64,000 bases of DNA from FACHB-T130 sp042747725. Lineage in GTDB: Bacteria; Cyanobacteriota; Cyanobacteriia; Cyanobacteriales; FACHB-T130. The position numbers were made by a program, and so were the translations under genes. The notes beneath the pieces were generated by a model, which saw nothing but the letters and a program-made list of their open reading frames with translations, was not told the DNA's origin and did no database searches. The stretch spans positions 1 through 64,000 of the forward strand of contig NZ_JBHZGO010000003.1 of the NCBI RefSeq assembly GCF_042747725.1. The letters run 5' to 3'. This document shows, piece by piece, positions 23,701-32,087 of this stretch; position 1 is the first letter of the stretch; each line of letters starts with the position of its first letter.

Positions 23701-23886
23701 CTAGCGAATAGTTTCACGCGCTGATTTCATATTAGGTGGCACTCGCAAGGTGTGAATATGTCCGGTACTGGGACAAGTCATTTTTAATAAATAAATTGGC
23801 TCGGCATCGACATTAGTATCTATTTCTAATAAGGTGTATTCCTGCCAAGTATGTAATTTAATTACTTCTAATTCTTTGTTAGCTTT
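23701..23886 (-). pseudogene. C-terminal fragment of a DUF6745-type protein
   Basis: A 61-codon frame with no start, bounded upstream by a stop at 23887-23889: ELEVIKLHTWQEYTLLEIDT, NVDAEPIYLLKMTCPSTGHI, HTLRVPPNMKSARETIR. This is the conserved end of a long cyanobacterial family (DUF6745-like: LHTWQ.YTL…EPIYLLKM.CPSTG…LRVPP). The rest of the gene is missing. The next gene, 7 bp upstream, encodes the small protein that often precedes the full-length family member in other cyanobacteria. Confidence 0.7.
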
Positions 23887-23892
23887 TCAATC

Positions 23893-24252
23893 TTAATCTG
23901 CGACATATCGCCATCCTTGAGGCTCATATTCGCGCTGAATTCGCACCATCCAGCTGCCTTGGGGAATAGAAATAGCCTTATGCTCTTCGTGAGTTAAAGT
24001 CGCCGTCTCTGAAAAGACGCGCAGATAAAGCGTGCCATCTTTCTCGTATAGTTCCGCTTGTCCGTCGCTGATGCGGTGCTTGTGTCCCGTCACCTCGCCT
24101 TCGGCTAAAGTCAGGTGAGGTAGGAGTGGGGTTTCCCCACCCTTAGTTGCTTCGATTTGCCCCAGGGGGAGTAAAATCACATCGCCTTGTCGAATCGGTT
24201 GCATCGGTTCTCCTCCAAATGCTGCTAAGCTGTCTGAGCCTGATGTTGGCAT
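23893..24252 (-). CDS. Conserved cyanobacterial small protein, hypothetical
   Basis: 119 residues, acidic to neutral, no membrane helix. Start at 24252, or at the internal ATG 24204 (MQPIRQGDVILLPL). The pattern RQGDVILLPL…EGEVTGHKHRI and HEEHKAISIPQGSWMVRIQREYEP is one I have seen as a small gene placed just before a DUF6745 gene. Here the partner is only a fragment. The EGE.TGH.H and EEH stretches look like a small cupin-like barrel with His residues, which is a guess. Function unknown. Confidence 0.65.
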   Translation of the reverse strand: MPTSGSDSLAAFGGEPMQPIRQGDVILLPLGQIEATKGGETPLLPHLTLAEGEVTGHKHRISDGQAELYEKDGTLYLRVFSETATLTHEEHKAISIPQGSWMVRIQREYEPQGWRYVAD

Positions 24253-24496
24253 TCATTCTGGCACAACTCGAATACTTAGGGAGGTCGCCATTGCAATCCT
24301 CTATAAGTTAAACATTGAGATAGCTTTAAATTAAGTCTGGCGCGAACGGCTCTAAAAAAGCGAGTTATCTTTGGGAGAGCGAATCGCTGCTTGATGCGAT
24401 TTACCGCCATTCTTGGAACCTGCTCTCGTCAGGCGTGGTACGCCAGAATCAAGACTTCAGTCGTCGGTTTTCCGCATAAAATCCTCTCAATCGCTC

Positions 24497-24524
24497 TTGA
24501 CATCTGACATAAAGTATTTAAATT
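24497..24524 (+). promoter_or_regulatory. Candidate topA promoter
   Basis: TTGACA (24497-24502), 16-bp spacer, TAAATT (24519-24524). The -35 box is perfect and the -10 box approximate; the distance leaves about 30 bp of leader before the topA ATG at 24562. Confidence 0.45.
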
Positions 24525-24561
24525 AGACTGTTCAGCCCAGCTGCTATTTCTCCAAGCTCCC

Positions 24562-27228
24562 ATGTCAACCCTCGTTATCGTCGAATCTCCCACCAAAGCA
24601 CGCACCATCAGTAAATTCTTGCCTTCCAGCTACCGGGTCGAGGCGTCGATGGGTCATGTGCGCGACCTGCCCCAATCCAGCAAAGAAATTCCCGAAGCCT
24701 ACAAAGGGGAAAAATGGGCGCAGCTGGGAGTAAATGTGGATGCGGACTTTGAACCCCTGTATGTCGTCCCCAACGACAAAAAGAAAATTGTCACCCAGCT
24801 GAAAAACGCCCTGAAAGAGGCTGATGAATTGGTGTTGGCAACTGACGAAGACCGAGAAGGCGAAAGCATTAGCTGGCATTTGCTCCAGCTATTGAAGCCC
24901 AAGGTTCCCATCAAGCGAATGGTCTTCCACGAAATCACCAAGGAAGCCATCCGCGACGCCCTCAAGAACTGCCGTAATATTGATGAGCAGGTGGTTCGCG
25001 CTCAGGAGACGCGGCGGATATTAGACCGACTGGTGGGATATACGCTGTCGCCGCTTTTGTGGAAGAAAATCTCCTATGGCTTATCGGCGGGACGGGTGCA
25101 GTCGGTAGCAGTGCGGCTTTTGGTAAATCGAGAGCGCCAACGCCGAGCCTTTCGCCAAGGCAGTTACTGGGATCTCAAGGCAAGCTTAAACAAAGACAAG
25201 ACATCCTTTGAAGCGCGACTTGTTGCCCTCAAAGGGACGAGAATTGCCACTGGCAGCGATTTTGATGAAGCCACGGGACAAATTATTGCCGGACGCAATG
25301 TGATTCTGCTCTCGGAAGCGGAAGCGAGAAGTTTAGAGACGCGACTGGCGGATAAAAGCTGGACGGTGGCTGACTTAGAGGAGCGTCCTGTTACTCGCAA
25401 ACCTTTACCGCCGTTTACAACTTCGACGCTACAACAGGAGGCGAATCGGAAACTACATTTATCTGCCCGCGACACGATGCGAACTGCCCAGAGTTTGTAC
25501 GAGCAGGGGTATATTACCTATATGCGGACAGATTCGGTGCATTTGTCGCAGCAAGCGATCGCTGCCGCTCGCAGTTGTGTCGAGCAAATGTACGGCAAGC
25601 AATACCTCAGCCCGGAACCCCGTCAGTACACCACGAAAAGCAAGGGCGCTCAAGAAGCTCACGAAGCCATTCGCCCCGCTGGTAGCAGCTTCCGCACTCC
25701 CCAGGAAACCGGCTTAAGCGGTCGGGAATTCGCTCTGTATGACCTGATTTGGAAGCGCACCGTCGCCACCCAAATGGCAGAATCTCGCCAAACTCAAATT
25801 ACCGTGCAGTTGCAAGTCGAAGATGCCGGTTTTCGGGCTAGCGGCAAGCGGATTGACTTTCACGGCTTCTTACGCGCCTACGTGGAAGGATCGGACGATC
25901 CCCATGCGGCACTAGAAGACATGGAAGTCATCTTACCAACTCTCAAAAAAGGCGATCGCCCGACCTGCAAAAAGTTAGAATCTATCGGTCACGAAACTCA
26001 GCCACCGGCAAGATACACGGAAGCTTCCCTAGTCAAAACTCTGGAAAGCGAAGGCATCGGACGTCCCAGCACCTACGCCAGCATCATCGGCACGATTATC
26101 GAGAAAGGCTATGCCCAGATGAATAGCAACGCCCTCGTTCCTACCTTCACCGCCTTTGCCGTCACCAGTCTGCTAGAACAACACTTTCCCGATTTGGTCG
26201 ATCCCAGCTTCACCTCCAAAATGGAGCAAACCCTGGATGAAATTTCCACTGGGGAAGCCAAATGGCTGCCATACCTGAAAAAGTTCTATCTCGGAGAAAC
26301 GGGTCTGGCAACCCAAGTCAAGGAACGGGAAAATGAGATTGATGCGGCATCTGCCCGTACCATCGAATTGGACGATCTCGGTGGGGCGAAAGTCCGGATT
26401 GGTCAATATGGCCCCTACATCGAAGCTGTAAATGGCTCTGGGCCAGTGAAAGCCTCGCTTCCTAAGGATCTTACCCCCTCAGACATCCACGCTGAGCTAA
26501 TTGAGACGCTGCTACAGCAGAAAACAGAAGGCCCCGATAAAGTCGGCTTGCATCCGGAAACCGGCGAACCGATTTACGTGCTAATAGGCACTTACGGCCC
26601 CTACGTCCAACTGGGTGATGCCACAGAGGAGAACAAAAAACCCAAACGCGCCTCTCTACCCAAGGGTGTCACTATTGAGGATGTGACGCTGGATATGGCA
26701 GTTGGCTTGCTATCTCTGCCGCGTACTTTGGGCATTCACCCAGAAACTAGCGGCAAAGTCCAGGCAGGATTGGGACGCTTTGGTCCTTACGTCGTCCACG
26801 ACCAAGGCAAGGAGGGCAAGGAGTATCGCTCCCTGAAAGCCAGTGACGATGTATTGACAATTGACATCGAACGTGCAGTCGAGCTGCTAGCTGAACCGAA
26901 GAAGGGACGCGGCGGTACTCGCAGCAAGTCTAAGGAACCGTTACGAGAACTGGGGACTCACCCCGCTGATGGGGAACCCGTGAATATCTACGATGGCCCT
27001 TATGGCCCTTATATTAAGCATGGGAAGACGAATGCTTCTGTGCCAGAAGGGGAATCTGTGGAAGGGTTGACGATGGAAAAAGCGTTGGAAGCATTGGCAG
27101 CGAAGGCGGCCACAACAAAATCTAGTCGCAAATCAACTAAGAGTGGAACATCTGCCAAAAAGACCACCACTGAGAAGACAACCGCTAAAAAGACGACGGC
27201 AACAACTAGCACTAAGAAAAAATCTTAG
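24562..27228 (+). CDS. topA: DNA topoisomerase I
   Basis: 888 residues. Relaxes negative supercoils by nicking one strand through a 5'-phosphotyrosine. The Toprim domain is at about 1-120 (STLVIVESPTKARTISKFLP, ATDEDREGESISWHL). The core has LSAGRVQSVAVRLLVNRERQ. The active Tyr is residue 320 in GYITYMRTDSVHLSQQA. From about 590 on there are at least four repeats with a GPY signature (RIGQYGPYIEAVNG, GTYGPYVQLGD, GRFGPYVVHDQG, GPYGPYIKHGK), the cyanobacterial C-terminal repeat domains that replace Cys4 zinc fingers; no such Cys are present. A Lys/Thr/Ser-rich basic tail of about 35 residues follows. Single gene. Confidence 0.97.
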   Translation: MSTLVIVESPTKARTISKFLPSSYRVEASMGHVRDLPQSSKEIPEAYKGEKWAQLGVNVDADFEPLYVVPNDKKKIVTQLKNALKEADELVLATDEDREGESISWHLLQLLKPKVPIKRMVFHEITKEAIRDALKNCRNIDEQVVRAQETRRILDRLVGYTLSPLLWKKISYGLSAGRVQSVAVRLLVNRERQRRAFRQGSYWDLKASLNKDKTSFEARLVALKGTRIATGSDFDEATGQIIAGRNVILLSEAEARSLETRLADKSWTVADLEERPVTRKPLPPFTTSTLQQEANRKLHLSARDTMRTAQSLYEQGYITYMRTDSVHLSQQAIAAARSCVEQMYGKQYLSPEPRQYTTKSKGAQEAHEAIRPAGSSFRTPQETGLSGREFALYDLIWKRTVATQMAESRQTQITVQLQVEDAGFRASGKRIDFHGFLRAYVEGSDDPHAALEDMEVILPTLKKGDRPTCKKLESIGHETQPPARYTEASLVKTLESEGIGRPSTYASIIGTIIEKGYAQMNSNALVPTFTAFAVTSLLEQHFPDLVDPSFTSKMEQTLDEISTGEAKWLPYLKKFYLGETGLATQVKERENEIDAASARTIELDDLGGAKVRIGQYGPYIEAVNGSGPVKASLPKDLTPSDIHAELIETLLQQKTEGPDKVGLHPETGEPIYVLIGTYGPYVQLGDATEENKKPKRASLPKGVTIEDVTLDMAVGLLSLPRTLGIHPETSGKVQAGLGRFGPYVVHDQGKEGKEYRSLKASDDVLTIDIERAVELLAEPKKGRGGTRSKSKEPLRELGTHPADGEPVNIYDGPYGPYIKHGKTNASVPEGESVEGLTMEKALEALAAKAATTKSSRKSTKSGTSAKKTTTEKTTAKKTTATTSTKKKS

Positions 27229-27287
27229 TCTCTTTCCGGTGGCAAGAAGCGATCGCGCTTTTGAAAAAATGAAAGCGATCGCTTGCC

Positions 27288-27551
27288 TTACCTGTCGTAC
27301 ACTTCTCTCCGATGAGCTACTGTCAGTATATATAGGGTGAAAGTTTCATCATCAATGCTGTATATAATCCGGTAATCCCCAACCCGAATTCGCCATCGAT
27401 TTTGTCTACCTTTTAACTTGCGACAGTCATCTGGACGGGGATCATTTGCTAAACCAATAATTCTTGGTTCAATCCTGCTAATAATTTCAGCGGGAAGTGA
27501 GTTAAGCTGTTTTTGGGCTGATGGTTGAATGGTGACTTGGTAATCAGACAC
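27288..27551 (-). CDS. RelE/ParE-type toxin
   Basis: 87 residues: YQVTIQPSAQKQLNSLPAEI, IIGLANDPRPDDCRKLKGRQ, then NRWRIRVGDYRIIYSIDDET and VAHRREVYDR. The KL.G…WRIRVGDYRIIY stretch and the final HRR.VY are the RelE mRNA-interferase signature, with basic/Tyr active-site residues kept. It overlaps its upstream partner, the antitoxin gene, by 8 bp. So an intact type II toxin-antitoxin module is likely. Confidence 0.88.
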   Translation of the reverse strand: MSDYQVTIQPSAQKQLNSLPAEIISRIEPRIIGLANDPRPDDCRKLKGRQNRWRIRVGDYRIIYSIDDETFTLYILTVAHRREVYDR

Positions 27552-27846
27552 TCAAATTCCTTTTTGATTCTAGTTCGCGTTTAAATTCTTCCCAAGGTAT
27601 GCCCGGTTCATCCTCTATATCTTCGGTAATCAGACCAAAATAGACATCTTCCCACAGTTCGCCGTGTTTCTCGAAGTCAAGGAGGACGGCAATTTTTTCA
27701 CCTTGGTCATTCATTAAAAACTGAAAATCTGTCGGTTCGCCCACCTCTTCGAGAACATCTGCCCAAAATGCACTATGTTCTTTTAGGTCAATAAGTGCAG
27801 CAGTTTTCTTATCTTGATGGTCAGTTAAAAATTGAACGCCGCGCAT
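27544..27846 (-). CDS. Antitoxin with an internally duplicated N-terminal unit
   Basis: 100 residues. Two successive units align: VQFLTDHQDKKTAALIDLKE-H and FQFLMNDQGEKIAVLLDFEK-H, each followed by a W(A/E)DV. Each resembles the first part of a Phd/RelB-like antitoxin (a strand-strand-helix DNA-binding fold). The tail (IPWEEFKRELESKRNL) is a charged helix, as in toxin-neutralising segments. It precedes and overlaps the RelE toxin gene. In the usual antitoxin there is one such unit; here the single chain carries two, which could let a monomer act like a dimer. Start at 27846. Confidence 0.75.
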   Translation of the reverse strand: MRGVQFLTDHQDKKTAALIDLKEHSAFWADVLEEVGEPTDFQFLMNDQGEKIAVLLDFEKHGELWEDVYFGLITEDIEDEPGIPWEEFKRELESKRNLSV

Positions 27847-28021
27847 AGTTTGGTATTTTCCTTTGTTATTAGACCTATTTATAAATAACTGTAGAATGCC
27901 AGCAGGGAAAGGGTATAAAACCAGATTAGAAATTGAAATAAAAGATGCGATCGCTTTCCCTTTCTTCCCAGCGATAGATGTAATTACCCCCCTTTTAAGG
28001 GGGGTAGGTGGTAACTGTTAT

Positions 28022-29110
28022 TTAATCAGCTAAATCGGGAAACACTTCGCGCACGGCAGGATGAACCAGGCGGTGATTCTGCACGTTGACGCCCCTTGCC
28101 AAAACTGGGTCGAGTTCTAGAGCTTTCATCCCTTGGTTCGCCAGCTTCAGGACGTAGGGTAAAGTACTGTTGTTAAGTCCCTGAGTTGCTGTCCAGGGAA
28201 CGGCTCCCGGCATATTCGGGACGCCGTAGTGGACGACGCCTTCCTCAATGTAGGTGGGATTCGTGTGGGTAGTTGGTCGCAACGTCTCGACACAACCGCC
28301 CTGATCGACTGCCACATCGATAATTACCGAACCGGGACGCATTTTTTGTACCAAAGTCCGAGGCACCAAGATAGGGGCGCGACGCCCAGGGACTAAAACC
28401 GCGCCGACAAGTAAATCGGCTTCCGAAACGATCGCTTCTATTTGCAGGGAGTTACTGTAGAGCAGCTCAACTCTGGAGCCAAAGAGGGTTTCCAGATACG
28501 CCAACCGCTCGACATTCACATCCAAAATCTGGACGCGGGCACCCATGCCTACCGCCATTCGAGCCGCTTCGGTGCCAACGACACCGCCGCCTAAAATCAC
28601 CACGTTACCAGGTCTGACACCGGGAATGCCGCCCAGAAGAATACCCCGACCTCCTTGCTGGCGCTCCAAAAACCGTGCCCCGAACTGTACGGCGAGGCGA
28701 CCGGCGATAATGCTCATGGGGGTAAGCAGGGGCAATTTTCGATCGGGTAGTTCTACAGTTTCGTAAGCGATCGCGCTGACGCCACAATCAATCAGATGCT
28801 CGGTCAACCCCCGATCTGCTGCCAAGTGTAAATAAGTAAACAGCATCTGCCCTTTCTGGAGAAACTGGTACTCTGGCTTCAGCGGTTCTTTCACCTTAAC
28901 CACCAGTTCTCGGTTCCAAGCGTCCTTCGCTTCTGGGACAATTTTCGCCCCGGCAAGAATATAATCTTCATCAGCGAAACCAGCACCATCACCAGCCGCA
29001 GTTTCTACAAAAATCGCGTGACCGTTTTCACTCAGCACCCGGACGCTACTAGGACTTAACCCCACCCGAAATTCACGATCTTTGGTTTCCTTGGGAACGC
29101 CAATTTCCAT
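28022..29110 (-). CDS. ald: Alanine dehydrogenase
   Basis: 362 residues, typical family length. Reversible NAD-dependent deamination of L-alanine to pyruvate and ammonium. N-terminal MEIGVPKETKDREFRVGLSP with the substrate Arg/Lys; the His in MLFTYLHLAADRGLTE; and the NAD-binding GGIPGVRPGNVVILGGGVVG followed by GMGARVQILDVN. The end (TLPYVLKLANQGMKAL…ARGVNVQNHRLVHPAV) is complete. Monocistronic, read away from the molbindin gene. Confidence 0.95.
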   Translation of the reverse strand: MEIGVPKETKDREFRVGLSPSSVRVLSENGHAIFVETAAGDGAGFADEDYILAGAKIVPEAKDAWNRELVVKVKEPLKPEYQFLQKGQMLFTYLHLAADRGLTEHLIDCGVSAIAYETVELPDRKLPLLTPMSIIAGRLAVQFGARFLERQQGGRGILLGGIPGVRPGNVVILGGGVVGTEAARMAVGMGARVQILDVNVERLAYLETLFGSRVELLYSNSLQIEAIVSEADLLVGAVLVPGRRAPILVPRTLVQKMRPGSVIIDVAVDQGGCVETLRPTTHTNPTYIEEGVVHYGVPNMPGAVPWTATQGLNNSTLPYVLKLANQGMKALELDPVLARGVNVQNHRLVHPAVREVFPDLAD

Positions 29111-29450
29111 TTATATACCTCAATTGCTCGGCTATGTATTGAATTGACTATAGGTGCCACACCAAGTGACTCGTTGCATTGGGAATTACCTCCCTGAAGG
29201 GGCGAGTGAGAAATTGGACTGACAACTTCTCAAGTAAAGCGGTTTTTGGTTTGGGTAATTCGCGCATCGATCGGGACGGGCGGCTAATCGGGAATCAGGA
29301 ATTGGTTACTCCCTCTCCTGAAACTCCCTCTCTCCCCTGATCCCATGATTACTTATTTATTTAGGACTCCCAAAAATTTTCGGTTTACTTCACAGGAATG
29401 CTGTAACAATCAAGACGGGTACCTTATCCAAAGGATTTGGAAACACCAAG
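29111..29450. other. Intergenic region between divergent ald and molbindin genes
   Basis: 340 bp with no gene seen; should contain the divergent promoters. No obvious riboswitch fold. Confidence 0.4.
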
Positions 29451-29669
29451 ATGACGATGCAAATTAGCGGACGGAATCAACTTACGGGTAAAGTTACTGC
29501 TATTCAACTGGGTGATATTCTCGCCGAGGTGACGATTCAGGTGGGAGATAACTTGATTGACGCGGTGATTACTCGTCGTTCGGCAGAAAATCTGCAAATT
29601 TCGGTTGGCGATGAAGTGACTGCCCTGATCAAGGCGACTGAAATCATGGTGATCAAAGAGGTTGATTAG
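29451..29669 (+). CDS. Molbindin (single Mop/TOBE domain)
   Basis: 72 residues: ISGRNQLTGKVTAIQLGDIL, AEVTIQVGDNLIDAVITRRS, then NLQISVGDEVTALIKATEIM. This is one Mop/TOBE domain (GRN.L.G.V......G.....V), which as a hexamer binds molybdate or tungstate. No ABC transporter gene is adjacent. It probably buffers oxyanion in the cytoplasm; single gene. ACC/RBS context: ATG 29451, an AGG lies 9 bp upstream. Confidence 0.9.
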   Translation: MTMQISGRNQLTGKVTAIQLGDILAEVTIQVGDNLIDAVITRRSAENLQISVGDEVTALIKATEIMVIKEVD

Positions 29670-29773
29670 CAACTCTATCTGCTTTGCCCTTGACTCAAGG
29701 CTTAGCACCTCTACAATAGAAGACAATATATAACGAATTGTAAACCCATCAAGGGGCAAGGATTGCCAAAGCT

Positions 29774-29944
29774 ATGACACAACTTCAACCTACCACCACT
29801 CCTAAGCTGGAAGAACCCAAGTTAGGCTTCAATGATTACGCAGAACGATTGAATGGTCGAGCCGCAATGATCGGCTTTTTGCTGACGGCGATCGTTGAAT
29901 ATGTCACGGGTCAAGGGGTGCTATCCTGGCTGGGCTTGCAATAA
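29774..29944 (+). CDS. hli: High-light-inducible protein (one-helix chlorophyll-binding)
   Basis: 56 residues, found by reading the sequence: MTQLQPTTTPKLEEP, then KLGFNDYAERLNGRAAMIGF, then LLTAIVEYVTGQGVLSWLG. The AERLNGRAAMIGF stretch is the ExxNGRxAMxGF chlorophyll-binding motif of Hlip/SCP/CAB-family proteins, followed by the single membrane helix. These proteins sit in the thylakoid membrane near photosystem II or chlorophyll synthase and protect against excess light; expression is usually stress-induced. The gene stands alone, 104 bp after molbindin. Confidence 0.95.
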   Translation: MTQLQPTTTPKLEEPKLGFNDYAERLNGRAAMIGFLLTAIVEYVTGQGVLSWLGLQ

Positions 29945-30165
29945 AAAAGCGCTCTTCTACGCCCTTGGTAATCGGCAACCCGTACAGGCTTTCCTCGGTC
30001 TAGTACAACTTTTGCAGGATGTAGGGCTTTGCCCTTGCCGAAGGGTGGGATAAAGGATGAAGTTTAGAATCCAAAAATGATTCTGACTTCTGCCTCCTGA
30101 CTCCTGACTCCTGAATGAGATAACCTGAAATTAGATTAAAGAATAACGGAATAGAGCAAGTCGTG

Positions 30166-30459
30166 ATGAATGCTTTGTGGCCTAGATTTTTAAAGTCAGC
30201 CTATCGTAAAGAGCCAATTTCCAGCTTTGTGGTGATAGTTGGTGCTGTAGATGCAGTGATTGGCGGCGTAGATGAAAGCTGGGGTTTGTTTAGTTTCGGA
30301 GTCTTGACAGTGGGGGCAGCGATCGCTCTACGTTGGTGGCAAACGCAGGGAAAAGAAGTCGAACCAATCCCCCAAACTGCAAAACACTTTCTTCCCCCCC
30401 AATCCTCTCGTCCTGTCCTGCCCATGCTGAGTGCCTCCAAGCACCATCCAAATCAGTAA
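30166..30459 (+). CDS. Small membrane protein, hypothetical
   Basis: 97 residues from the ATG at 30166 (a GTG just before it is also possible). Two hydrophobic segments: ISSFVVIVGAVDAVIGGV and FSFGVLTVGAAIALRWW, then a polar Pro-rich tail. It resembles short unnamed cyanobacterial proteins with two helices and a WW ending. The gene is 28 bp before the MerR-type regulator and may share its transcript. Confidence 0.6.
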   Translation: MNALWPRFLKSAYRKEPISSFVVIVGAVDAVIGGVDESWGLFSFGVLTVGAAIALRWWQTQGKEVEPIPQTAKHFLPPQSSRPVLPMLSASKHHPNQ

Positions 30460-30486
30460 ACCTTTGGGTGGGATTTTCTGACAACT

Positions 30487-30921
30487 ATGATTGCCACTTC
30501 TGTTTCCATTGAATGGCTTAAAATCGGTGAAGTTGCCGCTCGGAGTGGTCTGCCTGTCAAAACCATTCGCTATTACGAAGATATTGGTCTTTTAGCACCG
30601 ACGGTAAAGCGGACAGCTTCCGGCTATCGTCTTTTTAATCGTGAGATCGTCAATCGACTGGCATTCATCAAGCGATCGCAAGCACTCGGACTAACTCTTA
30701 GCGAAATTCAAGAAATTTTAACGGTTCACGATCGGGGGCAGCTACCCTGCGGTGCCTTGAAGCAGCTGCTGCACGCGAAAGTAGAGGCGATCGCCGAACA
30801 AATCGCATCGCTAGAAATCCTCAAGAGCGAGCTAGAAGGGCTAATCTCTGGTTGGCAAGACCGACCGCCCGCTCACCAGATCGATCATACTATCTGCCCC
30901 AATATTCAATCAGCACCATGA
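30487..30921 (+). CDS. MerR-family transcriptional regulator
   Basis: 144 residues. N-terminal winged HTH at about 11-80: LKIGEVAARSGLPVKTIRYY, EDIGLLAPTVKRTASGYRLF, then RLAFIKRSQALGLTLSEIQEI. A dimerisation coiled coil follows (about 85-125). Cys residues in QLPCGALK and TICPNIQ are placed like the metal-binding Cys of the ZntR/CadR-type sensors, so a metal or redox sensor is likely. It lacks an obvious efflux gene next door; its TGA stop overlaps the start of a WD40 gene by the ATGA motif, so the two are co-translated. Confidence 0.88.
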   Translation: MIATSVSIEWLKIGEVAARSGLPVKTIRYYEDIGLLAPTVKRTASGYRLFNREIVNRLAFIKRSQALGLTLSEIQEILTVHDRGQLPCGALKQLLHAKVEAIAEQIASLEILKSELEGLISGWQDRPPAHQIDHTICPNIQSAP

Positions 30922-32006
30922 AACCTCTGGCGAGTAAGGCAAAAGTAAAAAGGCACTTATGCAAAGAAAAAATTCTGAGTTTTGCATTTTTACCTTTTAG
31001 CTTTTATTGTTTCGCCCTTGCCAGTCAGCCTCTCCCAGCCTCCGCCGAGACAGTAATCCAGCCAGCTGCGCCGTCTGACGCCCCAGCCCAGATCCCGCAA
31101 GCTGAAGCTTGGAGAAACGTTAAACTCCTCCGCACGCTCAAAGGTCACAAGGCGACCATTGATTCCTTGACCTTCACACCAGATGGGAAATTTCTCTTCA
31201 GCGGGGGTAGCGACAATGACGGCAGAATCAAGTTTTGGTGGGTCAGAAGTTGGAAAGAAGTGGGTAGCCTCAGGGCGCATAGTAGGGCAGTGATGACCCT
31301 TGCCATGAGTCCTAATTCCGAAATCCTGGCGAGTTGTAGCAATGACTCCTCGCTGAATTTATGGAATTGGAAGACTGGAAAATATACCCGTACCTTTCTG
31401 GATCATACGAGTAACATTCTGTCGGCGGCGATTACCTCGGATAGTGAAATGCTGGTGACGGGTGCCTTGGATGGCATTCGAGTCTGGAATTTGAGAACGC
31501 AGCGCCCGATTTACAACCTGGTGCGTTTCGATAACCAAACTTATGCAGTTGCCACGAATCCCAATGGGGAGATTCTGGCGAGTGGAGGCAAAGATACCGC
31601 GATTAAGCTGTGGGATCTCAAGAGTGGAAGATTTATTGATTCATTGTCGGGACATAGCGGTGCAATCAGTACCTTAGCGTTCGCGCCGGATGGAAATACT
31701 CTGATTAGTGGCAGCTACGATCGCACCATCAAAGTTTGGAATTTTAACACCGGGCAATTGCTTTACACACTCTCCGGACATACAGGATGGATTAGGGCGA
31801 TCGCGATTAATCCTTCTGGAGAAGTCCTTGCTACTGCTAGTCGGGATGGCGTCCGCTTGTGGAACTTGAGAACGGGCGAACTGATTGCCTTGCTGGTGGG
31901 ACATTCCGATTGGGTAAAATCGGTTGCGTTTAGTCCCGATGGGCGAACCCTGGCGAGTGGCGGCTTTGACAGAACCATTAAAATTTGGCAAGTTGCTTCT
32001 CCCTGA
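30918..32006 (+). CDS. Exported WD40 repeat protein (seven-bladed)
   Basis: 362 residues from the ATG at 30918, which overlaps the MerR stop (ATGA); an upstream ATG at 30852 lies inside the MerR gene. A signal-peptide-like hydrophobic stretch (ILSFAFLPFSFYCFALAS) is followed by seven WD40 blades from about residue 70 to the end. Examples: TLKGHKATIDSLTFTPDGKF, LSGHSGAISTLAFAPDGNTL and LVGHSDWVKSVAFSPDGRTL; each ends in a (K/R)(L/V/I)W. Seven blades make one closed propeller. No enzyme domain is fused. It should sit in the periplasm or lumen and bind a partner; partner unknown. Confidence 0.85.
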   Translation: MKPLASKAKVKRHLCKEKILSFAFLPFSFYCFALASQPLPASAETVIQPAAPSDAPAQIPQAEAWRNVKLLRTLKGHKATIDSLTFTPDGKFLFSGGSDNDGRIKFWWVRSWKEVGSLRAHSRAVMTLAMSPNSEILASCSNDSSLNLWNWKTGKYTRTFLDHTSNILSAAITSDSEMLVTGALDGIRVWNLRTQRPIYNLVRFDNQTYAVATNPNGEILASGGKDTAIKLWDLKSGRFIDSLSGHSGAISTLAFAPDGNTLISGSYDRTIKVWNFNTGQLLYTLSGHTGWIRAIAINPSGEVLATASRDGVRLWNLRTGELIALLVGHSDWVKSVAFSPDGRTLASGGFDRTIKIWQVASP

Positions 32007-32087
32007 GCCTTTGGTAATAGCAATTTTTGATTCAGCTTTTGGGAAAACTAAGTTCAGTTCCATCTGAGACGAAGGAAGTAAACCAAA

